Shown piece by piece: positions 9,542-16,844 of a DNA stretch of 32,237 bases. The position numbers and the translations under genes were made by a program. This stretch comes from an uncultured Sulfolobales archaeon. Lineage in GTDB: Archaea > Thermoproteota > Thermoprotei_A > Sulfolobales > NBVN01. Within the stretch, counting starts at the first letter, position 1. Every line of letters starts with the position of its first letter. The notes below the pieces were generated by a model that saw only the letters and a list, made by a program, of their open reading frames with translations, was not told the DNA's origin and did not search any database. The DNA is taken from contig CALIKV010000046.1 of NCBI GenBank assembly GCA_938017505.1, forward strand, positions 1-32,237, written 5' to 3'.

Positions 9542-9639
9542 AATGAACCCACCACAAGTACCGTACGTGAGTTAGTGTTTTAAGCTTGCTCAGCGCAGGC
9601 TCTACACGCTTTACGCAGGGTTAACCGTGTGAGAGGTGG

Positions 9640-9648
9640 TTTTATAAT
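9640..9648 (+). promoter_or_regulatory. TATA box for mgtE
   Basis: TTTTATAAT lies about 43 bp before the mgtE start, giving a short leader that still includes the GAGGGAG ribosome binding site. Confidence 0.55.
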
Positions 9649-9686
9649 GTATTAATAGGATTTAGAATCGATGTGAGGGAGTGTTG

Positions 9687-11078
9687 ATGAGCGCTGAGCT
9701 CTCAGAGATTATAGAGAGGATTGAGGAACTGATTGAAGAAGGCGATATGACGGCGCTGAGGAATCTCTTAGGCGGCTTAGATCCCCATCTGATTAGGGAC
9801 GTTCTAGAGCGGCTGGAGCCGGGTTTAAGAACTAAGATAATGCCGCATATCCCGTTGCTTAACATGAGCTCCGTCATATCTAAGTTCAGCGAGGACCTGT
9901 TGCTTGACGTGACGTCTCTGAAGGGGGTGGATGAGTTGATTGAGGTGATCGGCAATATCCCGATTGACGAGGCTGTTGACTTGATTCAGAAGCTACCGCC
10001 TAAGACCGCTAATAAAGTCCTCAACGCGTTACCAGCCAGTAAAGCAAGGGAGATCTCTGAACTGCTTAAGTACCCTCCAGAGAGCGTTGGCGGAATCATG
10101 ACGACCAGGATACCAATCTTTAAGGCCTCCGTGTCGGTTGACGATGTCGTTAAGGAGTACGTGGCCAAGGAGAGCTTGGGAGCTTACGACAAGCACAACT
10201 ACCTGTACGTGGTGAGCGACGACGGCAAGTTAGTGGGGTGGATTGAAATTAAATCGCTCTTAACGAAGTCGAGGAGCAAGCTTCTCAAGGAGGTTATTAA
10301 CAGGCCGCCGGTGACCATCAACGTCTTCTCAGACCGTGAGATGGCCGCTAAGCTTGCGGTGACCTACGATTTAACGGAGCTCCCGGTCGTCAACAACGAG
10401 GGAAAGCTGTTAGGGATCGTGACTCTGGACGACGTCCTGGACGTAGCTCTAGCTGAATTCTCCGAGGACTTAATCAAGTTCGGCGGCTTCACAGACGTCA
10501 TTAAGGGCAGCTACATGAGCGCTGGTATAAAGTCGATCCTAGCGCGTAGGATCCCTCCTATATTGTTCCTCTACTTAATGAATGCTATAACAGGGAGCAT
10601 CGTGGCTTCGTTCGTCGGGATCATTGAGAGAGTGGCAGTGCTCGCGGCTTTCCTACCAATGCTCTCGGATAACTCAGGCAACATAGGCTCTCAGGCGTCG
10701 ACCTTCATAATAAGGAGCCTAGCCCTCGGGGAGGTGAAGCCCAGGGACGTCCTCAATGTCTTACGTAAGGAGGTACTCACGTCAATGGCGATGGCTACAA
10801 TACTACTCCCAGTCGCCTTCGCCATAGCTTTCATAATAACCTGGCTCTTCTACAGCGGGAGTTTCTTGTACGCCACCTACGTCGGCTTAGTGGTGTGTAC
10901 GGCTTTACTCGCCTCAATGATCCTAACAGATTTAACCGGGGCTCTACTACCGGTAGTCCTGGCAAAGTTTCACGTGGACCCTGCAGGGATCTCAGCACCG
11001 GTAATAACGACCGTAGGTGACATAATAACGTCAATAACCTACTTCACAACAGCGATGTACCTCTTAACAACGATCTAA
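9687..11078 (+). CDS. mgtE: MgtE-family magnesium transporter
   Basis: The 463-residue protein has all three MgtE parts: an N-terminal helical superhelix domain (about residues 1-125), a pair of CBS domains (about 135-255, with ESVGGIMTTRIPIFKASVSV and TDLTE-type ELPVVNNEGKLLGIVTLDDV) that senses cytosolic magnesium, and a C-terminal five-helix channel. The channel shows the conserved PMLSDNSGNIGSQAST segment and the final HVDPAGISAPVITTVGD, which holds the pore magnesium site. It acts in the cytoplasmic membrane as a gated Mg2+ channel. ATG 9687 has a GAGGGAG site six bases upstream; GTG 9681 and TTG 9684 are directly before it in frame. Confidence 0.94.
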   Translation: MSAELSEIIERIEELIEEGDMTALRNLLGGLDPHLIRDVLERLEPGLRTKIMPHIPLLNMSSVISKFSEDLLLDVTSLKGVDELIEVIGNIPIDEAVDLIQKLPPKTANKVLNALPASKAREISELLKYPPESVGGIMTTRIPIFKASVSVDDVVKEYVAKESLGAYDKHNYLYVVSDDGKLVGWIEIKSLLTKSRSKLLKEVINRPPVTINVFSDREMAAKLAVTYDLTELPVVNNEGKLLGIVTLDDVLDVALAEFSEDLIKFGGFTDVIKGSYMSAGIKSILARRIPPILFLYLMNAITGSIVASFVGIIERVAVLAAFLPMLSDNSGNIGSQASTFIIRSLALGEVKPRDVLNVLRKEVLTSMAMATILLPVAFAIAFIITWLFYSGSFLYATYVGLVVCTALLASMILTDLTGALLPVVLAKFHVDPAGISAPVITTVGDIITSITYFTTAMYLLTTI

Positions 11079-11661
11079 CCACATCTACACCCCCTACGGA
11101 AATGACGACGGTTCTGACCTGGCGTAAGCTTTTGTTATGCCAACGATGTGTTTGCTTCCCCTCGTAAAAAGGAAGTAAAAGAGATATATTGAGTGCGTAA
11201 GAAAGATTTGAGTTAATTTCGTTTAGAGTCGTTTCTTTTAGTTTATCTCTTTATAGAATTATTATACAAAGCTTTTCTAAGGACTTGCTTGCTTAGTTTT
11301 GAGCTGAAAATTTACTAAGTTTTCCAGGATTCTCGTCTTTCTTGCTCTCTTAATATTTTACTATTTTCTCTATCTTTCTCTATATTTAGAGAAATGCTCG
11401 TCCAGCTTGACTTTTTCAAGTCTTAGGACCATTGTTTTGGCCACTTCGTTGAGGCTCACGTTTTCTTCTTTCTTACGATGCAGGATTAAGAGCTTCTAGG
11501 CCTGTGATGGTACTACTTCTCTCCCTCTACCACCTTTCTATCGTAGAGAGCATGACGTCTCTCGTCATTTTCCTACATACAAAAATAAAGACGTTAAACG
11601 TTAGTCGTTATACGTCAAAAGCTTATTAACCTCCGTCTTTCTTATATATTGGTGTCAAAAA
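11079..11661 (+). other. AT-rich non-coding stretch at the junction of backbone and accessory region
   Basis: I find no convincing coding sequence in these 583 bases. The composition is clearly richer in A and T than the flanks, with pyrimidine-rich runs such as TTTCTCTATCTTTCTCTAT on the plus strand. The right end holds the palindromic sites and promoter of the next gene. No tRNA 3' fragment or clear att-type copy was seen. It could be a former replication origin, an integration scar or simple decayed sequence. Confidence 0.5.
11592..11614 (+). promoter_or_regulatory. Two palindromic operator-like sites upstream of the 85-aa gene
   Basis: CGT-TAA-ACG (11592-11600) and CGT-TAT-ACG (11606-11614) are two copies of a CGT-N3-ACG site with centres 14 bp apart. 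A third copy, CGT-AAA-ACG, lies at 11670-11678 inside the start of the gene. A TATA-like CTTATTAA at 11622-11629 lies between the pair and the start codon. The arrangement suggests control by a small dimeric regulator, possibly the encoded protein itself. Confidence 0.45.
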
Positions 11662-11919
11662 ATGACAGACGTAAAACGTCTGTCTAAAAACCGCCGTAAA
11701 AACGCTGTACAAGTCCTAAATCGAATGATAGACATACTCAAGAAACGCAAGTCGGAGGACTACATACGTCTTGGGTGGGAGCTCGGGTACACTAGCCCTG
11801 AGTACTTCAGGCGCTCCGTGCTACCCCTCTTCATGAGGCTCAACCAATGCATAGACCGTGACGAAGACTTCATAGTGTGGGTCTGTGACGAGGTGTCGGG
11901 AGAGGATGACGAGCAGTGA
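11662..11919 (+). CDS. Small basic protein, possible DNA-binding regulator
   Basis: I do not recognise this 85-residue protein. It has a very basic N-terminus (residues 4-30 rich in Lys and Arg), a helical middle (SEDYIRLGWELGYTSPEYFR, which could form a helix-turn-helix) and an acidic tail (SGEDDEQ). It is not membrane-bound. ATG 11662 is preceded by TTGGTG, and a TATA-like box at 11622-11629 gives a leader of about 10 nt. The gene overlaps the TFB-like gene by 14 bp, so the pair is probably translated together and may form a transcription-control unit. CGT-N3-ACG palindromes flank its promoter. Confidence 0.65.
   Translation: MTDVKRLSKNRRKNAVQVLNRMIDILKKRKSEDYIRLGWELGYTSPEYFRRSVLPLFMRLNQCIDRDEDFIVWVCDEVSGEDDEQ
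11664..11684 (+). repeat. Perfect inverted repeat over the start codon
   Basis: GACAGACG-TAAAA-CGTCTGTC is an 8-bp perfect inverted repeat with a 5-base loop starting at the G of the ATG. It contains the third CGT-N3-ACG site. It could act as an operator or form an RNA hairpin at the 5' end of the message. Confidence 0.6.
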
Positions 11920-12430
11920 TCGTGTAGGACGTGTCGAGGAACGCTTCAGGTGTCCGTACTGTGGCGGACAGATCGTGTGGGACTACAGCCTTGGCGAGGT
12001 CGTGTGCTCTTCATGCGGTACTGTCGTGGACATCATATACGACTGTGGGCCGCAACGCGCCAGCCAGACCCCAACCCACTACGATAAAACGCTGCCGAGA
12101 GCCCCGAGGCTCAGGGAGATTAAGAACCTCGAAAGGAGAACCCGAATCGGTGAAAGGAAGGAACTGAGCCTAACGATTATGAACCGCCTCCCTAGCGAGG
12201 TTAGGAAGGCGTGCGAGCAGGGGATAAGGATGGCACACATGATCTCCCCAACACTCACGTGCGGGAAGACCCTCAGAGCCAAGTACGCGGTGGGCTACAT
12301 AATCCACTCCACGACCACTGTGGGTAGGGTGGACGTGGAGTTCTTGCAGAAGACCTTCCGCCTAAGCCCGACGAGCGTCAGGAGGCTAATGAACGAGGTG
12401 CTCCAGAAGACAGCGTCTCGACGACCTTAA
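11906..12430 (+). CDS. TFB-like transcription factor with a single cyclin-like repeat
   Basis: This 174-residue protein starts with a TFIIB/TFB zinc ribbon (Cys16, Cys19, Cys34, Cys37 in CPYCGG and CSSCGTVVD), followed by a basic linker (about 50-85) and a single helical cyclin-like repeat (about 88-170). The segment LTCGKTLRAKYAVGYIIH then DVEFLQKTFRLSPTSVRRL aligns by pattern with the start and recognition helices of a TFB core repeat. Normal TFB is about 300 residues with two repeats, so one is missing. It may work as an alternative or dominant TFB, or as a local regulator, recruiting RNA polymerase to element promoters; that is inference. ATG 11906 is favoured over GTG 11885. Confidence 0.75.
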   Translation: MTSSDRVGRVEERFRCPYCGGQIVWDYSLGEVVCSSCGTVVDIIYDCGPQRASQTPTHYDKTLPRAPRLREIKNLERRTRIGERKELSLTIMNRLPSEVRKACEQGIRMAHMISPTLTCGKTLRAKYAVGYIIHSTTTVGRVDVEFLQKTFRLSPTSVRRLMNEVLQKTASRRP

Positions 12431-12617
12431 ACCCGTCTCCCCCAGATACACATAGCTCTCCTCCCTTGTCAGGTAGAACCTCTCCACCCCAAAGTTCTTC
12501 GAAGAGCTTTGGGATGAAGCGCTCCTTTCAAGGCATTCGCCACCCCACGTCCAGAGCGCTCATAATATCTAGCTACAACATACGCATTTTAAACTTCATC
12601 TGTTCTGAAACCGTTAA

Positions 12618-12861
12618 CGTGGGGAGACCGTTCTGCCTGAGCGAAATCGGAGAAAACTCGTGAAGGTCTTGGAGGATGCCGACAGGCGCCTCGTCACGCC
12701 CGAAACAAGGCGATACGTTGAGGAGACAATAGCGAAAGTCGAAGGAGGAGCTTTCCGTGAAGAAGGCGCTGAGGGAATCCCTAGCCACGTACGAAAAGCT
12801 CTACGATGTCGTAGCCCAGAAGCTCAACTGGCATTGGTTTCGAAGACTTAAATTAGGCTGA
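12618..12861 (+). pseudogene. Frameshifted C-terminal gene remnant, function unknown
   Basis: Two adjoining reading frames read like one helical, charged protein: first frame from 12618 (…VLEDADRRLVTPETRRYVEE), then, after a +1 shift near 12735-12739, a second frame (ELSVKKALRESLATYEKLYD, ending QKLNWHWFRRLKLG) to the stop at 12859-12861. Neither frame has a proper start. I do not recognise the family. It sits directly upstream of the DUF3883 remnant and may come from the same lost locus. Confidence 0.45.
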
Positions 12862-12912
12862 GCAAATAAAAGATTTGAAGATCATGCTTCTACGTTATCT
12901 TTACCATTTTTA

Positions 12913-13195
12913 GTGCCTGAAATGGAACACTACGACATAAGAAGCGTAAATCCCTCCACAGGCGAAGTAAGGCTGATAGAGGTGAAAGGACATAAGGGGC
13001 TGGAAATCTACGCGGAGCTCACTGAGGACGAGGCAGAGTTGGCGGTGAGGGAGAGAGCGGTACTGGCTATACATAGTCTAAGACATAGGAAGCGGGCAGC
13101 CGAAGGTGCTTAGGTTCCAGAATCCTCTGGATATCATGGACCTGCAGGTCTTCGAAAGAGTTCAGAGGAGGTACATCCTGCGACCAAAAGCCTGA
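12913..13195 (+). pseudogene. DUF3883-type C-terminus of a helicase/nuclease, broken
   Basis: The text HYDIRSVNPSTGEVRLIEVK resembles the DUF3883 domain, a PD-(D/E)XK nuclease-like module (IEVKG being the E-x-K motif) found at the C-terminus of SNF2/DEAH-type helicases in archaeal and bacterial genomes, including defence-related ones. After LAVRERA the frame shifts by one base, near 13050-13060, and continues YWLYIV, then an in-frame TAA, then DIGSGQPKVLRFQNPLD and ...RVQRRYILRPKA to a stop at 13193. With no N-terminal helicase part, one frameshift and one stop, this is a remnant. Confidence 0.6.
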
Positions 13196-13197
13196 GG

Positions 13198-13366
13198 GAG
13201 ATCCGCATGAGGATGAAAAATCTCCAGCGGCTCAAAGAGCCGGGAAAACTTCGTCAGGATGGAAGACGAGAACAGAACGGCGATTTTCGACCAAGGAATA
13301 AGGCTTGACCTCATGGACAAATATTGTTCTAGCTTCGTAGCCCCTAGAAGAAAAGTGCTGATTTAA
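13198..13366 (+). pseudogene. Broken reading frame remnant after the DUF3883 fragment
   Basis: Coding-like text EIRMRMKNLQRLKE in one frame continues, after a shift near 13235-13244, as ENFVRMEDENRTAIFDQGIR then LDLMDKYCSSFVAPRRKVLI to a stop at 13364. It is helical and charged, and I do not recognise a family. Bases 13367-13554 after it show no convincing gene. Confidence 0.35.
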
Positions 13367-13554
13367 CAGTTTCGAGCTTTCCCAGCTCGTCAGCTATGGT
13401 TTTAGCAGTCGGCTGCTGGGCTGAAGGGACGACCGCTTCATAAAGATGCCGACATATGAGAAACGACGACGTAATTATTGAAAAAGGACTTGCCTTAAAA
13501 TTAATGCCAGCGAACTCCTACTTTAAAATCAAATCGTTTGTCGCCGACGAACAA

Positions 13555-13562
13555 CTTTTAAG
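13555..13562 (+). promoter_or_regulatory. TATA box for the transfer-channel unit
   Basis: CTTTTAAG is centred about 27 bp before the ATG at 13586, fitting a leaderless start there. It is the first promoter-like signal before the VirB6-like gene. Confidence 0.5.
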
Positions 13563-13585
13563 TCCTGCACCTCTTCTGGGGTGTG

Positions 13586-13832
13586 ATGAGGCTGGAGCGC
13601 GTTCTAGGTAGCTATTTAGGAAGTTCCGGAGCGTGGTGTGGGGTTCAGTTGTGAAGCCTCTCAGCTCCTTCGGTGGGCTTGATCACTTCACAACTGTTCT
13701 AGCTGCTACCATCATACTAGCGTTGCTGGGGCGTCCGGAGGGTCATGTGAGCAGTCTTAATTACCCTAGCTGATCGCTGTGATGTCGCTTATCTCGATGA
13801 TCATTGACAAAGGTGACTTAGAGTGGAGGTAG
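13586..13832 (+). pseudogene. Frameshifted small membrane protein upstream of the VirB6-like gene
   Basis: A leaderless ATG at 13586 opens MRLERVLGSY, but that frame ends at 13654. A second frame, open from 13612 to a stop at 13771, reads VVWGSVVKPLSSFGGLDHF followed by the hydrophobic TTVLAATIILALLG. A third frame, from 13770, reads LIAVMSLISMIIDKGDLEWR and ends at 13832, overlapping the GTG start of the VirB6-like gene by 10 bp. Joined, these would give a protein of roughly 80 residues with two membrane segments. In Ced loci small two-helix proteins (CedA1/CedA2) accompany cedA, so position and shape suggest a similar component. Two frame changes mean decay, assembly error or unusual decoding. 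Confidence 0.4.
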
Positions 13833-15946
13833 CAGTTTGGGACTTAATCAAGTGGGGTTTGTGGGCGGGATTCTACGGAGGAATGGCCTGCATTATAGTG
13901 GCTATTGTGGCGAGGATGCTGGGGAGAGAGTACGCTGGGAAGCTCTTTGTAAGCGGGCTGATGGCCCTAGTAGTGGCGGGATTCGGATGGACTCTAGTGA
14001 TGGCTGTAGCGCCGTCTCCTGTAGGCGTGTGGGACTGGCTGTACCTAGCTATGGCTGGTGCACTCCTAGCAATTTCGAGCATCTATTTTGCCCTCGGGAA
14101 GGTGGAGGAGGGCAGGAGATACTTTCTCTACACGTTCCTCGTAGTCGGGCTGATGGGGCTCACCACGGCCTTGACTGGTGGGGGCTTTGTAGACCCTGCA
14201 GGCGACCTCAGGGTGGAGCTGGGGCTCACAACGACGACTATCGAATCGGGTAAAGAGTTAGGGCTCACGGTCACGACCTCCGGCACGGTTACCTACCCGG
14301 TTCGCGTGACCATTTCGTGGGGAGACAACACCACGGACACGATACTCATAGGGGGCGGTGATGAAGTGACCCTCACACACACCTACACCGTCAGTGATAG
14401 GGCGGCGCAGGCCTTCACGATCTCCGTCCACACAAGGGACTCCGCCGGAAGGGCGGGATTCAACACAGTGACCGTGATCGTTCAGAACCCAGGTTTCTGT
14501 CCCTACCCATGGTACCTTGGGTTTCTCTGTCCTCTGGTCTCCGGGGTCAGGTGGATCGTACCAGGTCTTGATCTCGTCAAGCTCGTGTCGAGTCCCGAGT
14601 TCCCGATCAGTGATGACGACCCCATTTACGAGATCTACGAGACGGTCTTGGCGGTCTCCATGAGTGCCCTAGGACTCTACCTGGCTCTGGGTCTTGCGTT
14701 CGGAGCGTTCGAGGGAAGGGTCATCGAGGTGTTCAAGGATGCTGTCTTCGCGCTTGTTCTCGCGCTGATTCTACCCTGGGTGTACAATGCGAGCGTGGGC
14801 ATCATGAACTGGGTGGCCTTCAGTATAGTCCCCACAGTGGATCCTCTGGCTCCGGCGGTGGGGGTAATAGCTACTGGTTTAGCGATAGGGTATTTCGTTC
14901 CGGCAGCCGCTAACCTCGCTTCAGCACTGATAATCATCATGATGCTCCTCTCAGCGGTGGTGGTAATCCGCTACGTCCTCATACTGACCCTCATAGCCGG
15001 GTTCCCCCTAGTGACAGTTACCTCCACACACCCTCTCTTCAGAGGAATGTTCAGACACGTCGTGACCCTTATGACGGGATTGGTAATTGCAGGACCTCTC
15101 GTAGCTATATTCCTGAGGATACTCACTATAGTTACTCCTGGAGGGGAGCTAACCCTTTCGATAGCCTACCCAGTCGTAGGGGTAATCGTGCCTAACCTCC
15201 TGAGCGTCTTCGGAGCGGGGGCAATCGGAGGGCTAGGGGAGGCTGTGATGGGTGGTATGAGGAGACTCGTAGGAACCGTAGGAGGGACGGCCGTTGCCGG
15301 GGCTGCAACAGGGATCGTGGTGACTCATGGGAAGTCGGTGAGAGTTCCCACACCGGCACTAGCCACCGCCGTGACCACAGCCGTATCCCCCACAGCAGGG
15401 ACTGTAGTGAGGACGCTAAGACCTGTGCTCACACCTGCGATGATCAAGGAATCTCTTCAGGAAGCCAGATTCGGCAAGGAGGTCTCGGAGGGGATCGCCG
15501 TAGCTACTCCTGAGATGAGGGCCTTCATGGAGTCAGTGGATGCAGAGGAGAGAGCGGTGGAGACCGCCGCGAAGGAGCTAGGGCTTAATGCAGGGCTCGT
15601 TGAGGCGCTTCCACCACAGCATGCCGAAGCAGTGCGGGAGGGCGTGGAGTTAGGGGTTCTGGCAACGGCGCAACAGGCAATGCAGAGAGCCTACGCTGAG
15701 GCGCAGCAGGCCCTCAAGCCCCCCAACCCAAGGATGGAAGCCGTCAAAGCTTTCACGAGGGCCCTCACGGCGCAGACGTGGAGCCAGCTGAGAACAAACG
15801 CGGGAGCACTCACGACCCAGCTCGCCCACAATCTAGCACACGAACTCGGAGTGAAGGTACCAAGTCCGAAGCTTAGGACTGAAGTAATTGAGAAAGTGGT
15901 GGAGGAGGAGCCCCGTAGGGGTTTGAGGAGGCCTGTCCAAGCTTAG
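13823..15946 (+). CDS. VirB6/CedA-like polytopic DNA-transfer channel protein with PKD-like insert
   Basis: This 707-residue protein has four N-terminal membrane helices (about 12-31, 40-62, 72-91, 100-117), then a soluble beta-rich insert (about 128-222) with ISWGDNTTDT and LTHTYTV, the WGD and HTY hallmarks of a PKD/Ig-like fold. A second membrane block follows (about 275-500), with long hydrophobic helices such as SALIIIMMLLSAVVVIRYVL and glycine-rich loops, then an Ala-rich helical tail (about 520-707). This matches the VirB6/TrbL/CedA type of inner-membrane channel that moves DNA in conjugation or in crenarchaeal DNA import. The PKD-like part should face outside the cell. It starts with GTG inside the end of the broken small membrane gene. 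Confidence 0.75.
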   Translation: MEVAVWDLIKWGLWAGFYGGMACIIVAIVARMLGREYAGKLFVSGLMALVVAGFGWTLVMAVAPSPVGVWDWLYLAMAGALLAISSIYFALGKVEEGRRYFLYTFLVVGLMGLTTALTGGGFVDPAGDLRVELGLTTTTIESGKELGLTVTTSGTVTYPVRVTISWGDNTTDTILIGGGDEVTLTHTYTVSDRAAQAFTISVHTRDSAGRAGFNTVTVIVQNPGFCPYPWYLGFLCPLVSGVRWIVPGLDLVKLVSSPEFPISDDDPIYEIYETVLAVSMSALGLYLALGLAFGAFEGRVIEVFKDAVFALVLALILPWVYNASVGIMNWVAFSIVPTVDPLAPAVGVIATGLAIGYFVPAAANLASALIIIMMLLSAVVVIRYVLILTLIAGFPLVTVTSTHPLFRGMFRHVVTLMTGLVIAGPLVAIFLRILTIVTPGGELTLSIAYPVVGVIVPNLLSVFGAGAIGGLGEAVMGGMRRLVGTVGGTAVAGAATGIVVTHGKSVRVPTPALATAVTTAVSPTAGTVVRTLRPVLTPAMIKESLQEARFGKEVSEGIAVATPEMRAFMESVDAEERAVETAAKELGLNAGLVEALPPQHAEAVREGVELGVLATAQQAMQRAYAEAQQALKPPNPRMEAVKAFTRALTAQTWSQLRTNAGALTTQLAHNLAHELGVKVPSPKLRTEVIEKVVEEEPRRGLRRPVQA

Positions 15947-15956
15947 GTCGTTTTCG

Positions 15957-16490
15957 CTACTGGAATCTCAGCTCTACTAGGTCGCAGACGTAGGTGAGAA
16001 AGCCTATTGTAAGGACCACTTTCTCTGCGAACCAGAACCTGTATCCCTCTTCTCGGTACTTCTCGGGGTTGTCCTTCGCCTCAATCATCGATTCAAGGAC
16101 TATTATATCCCACAAGGACTTACCTGGGTTAAGGTATACGTTCTCTACAATCTCTCCAATGAAATTGCTCATAAACTTAAAGAGTTGGCTGTCATGCCTC
16201 CTCACCATGAGGTAATCATGCGTAGACTCCACGATCTCATATCTAGGGTGAAGCTTAGGGTAGCTCTTCCCAACGTATTGCCTCCACGCGCTCGTCACGG
16301 TATCCGTCGCTGGATCATAGTAGTACAGACCCGGATAGACGAGGAACCCACCGCCCGGCTTAACGGATCCCCAGTCAATCACAAACGTGCTACCCTCCCT
16401 CCCCACTCGAAGAACATCCCCAATACCTAGTTCAAGGAAATCAGACCTATCCTTGTAGATTACCTGCACTGTTTCGGGCTTGGACGCCAT
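15957..16490 (-). CDS. Uncharacterised 177-aa protein
   Basis: I do not recognise this protein. The N-terminal half is beta-rich (FLELGIGDVLRVGREGSTFV, GGGFLVYPGLYYYDPATD), the C-terminal half helical, with a hydrophobic end (VVLTIGFLTYVCDLVELRF) that may touch the membrane. ATG at 16490 is chosen because AGGGG lies seven bases upstream and a TTTTAAA box about 30 bp upstream fits initiation there; a longer frame beginning at 16592 adds only a basic low-complexity stretch. It is convergent with the VirB6-like gene, the two stops being 10 bp apart. Confidence 0.6.
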   Translation of the reverse strand: MASKPETVQVIYKDRSDFLELGIGDVLRVGREGSTFVIDWGSVKPGGGFLVYPGLYYYDPATDTVTSAWRQYVGKSYPKLHPRYEIVESTHDYLMVRRHDSQLFKFMSNFIGEIVENVYLNPGKSLWDIIVLESMIEAKDNPEKYREEGYRFWFAEKVVLTIGFLTYVCDLVELRFQ

Positions 16491-16808
16491 AGGGATACCC
16501 CTAACACGTTTCACGCTTTTAAACCGGTTTTTCCGCCTCATCAGTTTACGTTTTCTTCGCTTAGAGATCCCAGAGCAGTGCTTCCAGCTCATTTAATGCG
16601 GTCCGGATCTTCCCTAGCCGGTCTTCCAGCACGGAGAAGCGGGAGGCAGATCTTCGTATTTAAAACAGTGAGAGTGATTAAGGAGAGCTTTGATGAAGTC
16701 AGGTAAGTAGTTAGGGAATTGTGGTTCAAGCTCGGCCGATCTTCAAGCCGGAGGTAAGCATGTTTGGTGGTTTAATCGATTGTGATTTCTGTCTACGTTT
16801 GAACGGCG

Positions 16809-16816
16809 TTTTAAGC
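16809..16816 (+). promoter_or_regulatory. TATA box for the methyltransferase gene
   Basis: TTTTAAGC centred near 16812 lies 33 bp before the chosen GTG at 16845, leaving a leader of a few bases. Confidence 0.45.
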
Positions 16817-16844
16817 TTTGTGTGCGTTATTAATTGGTGGTTAC

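Noticed and set aside
11590-11684. CGT-N3-ACG repeats considered as the start of a CRISPR array
   Set aside because: The units are only 9 bp, irregularly spaced and palindromic, with no spacers; operator sites explain them better.
12431-12617. Coding-like minus-strand text (FGVERFYLTREESYVYLGE) beyond the TFB-like gene
   Set aside because: It is short, without start or stop in sensible places, and runs antisense into the TFB-like gene; at most a relic, too weak to annotate.
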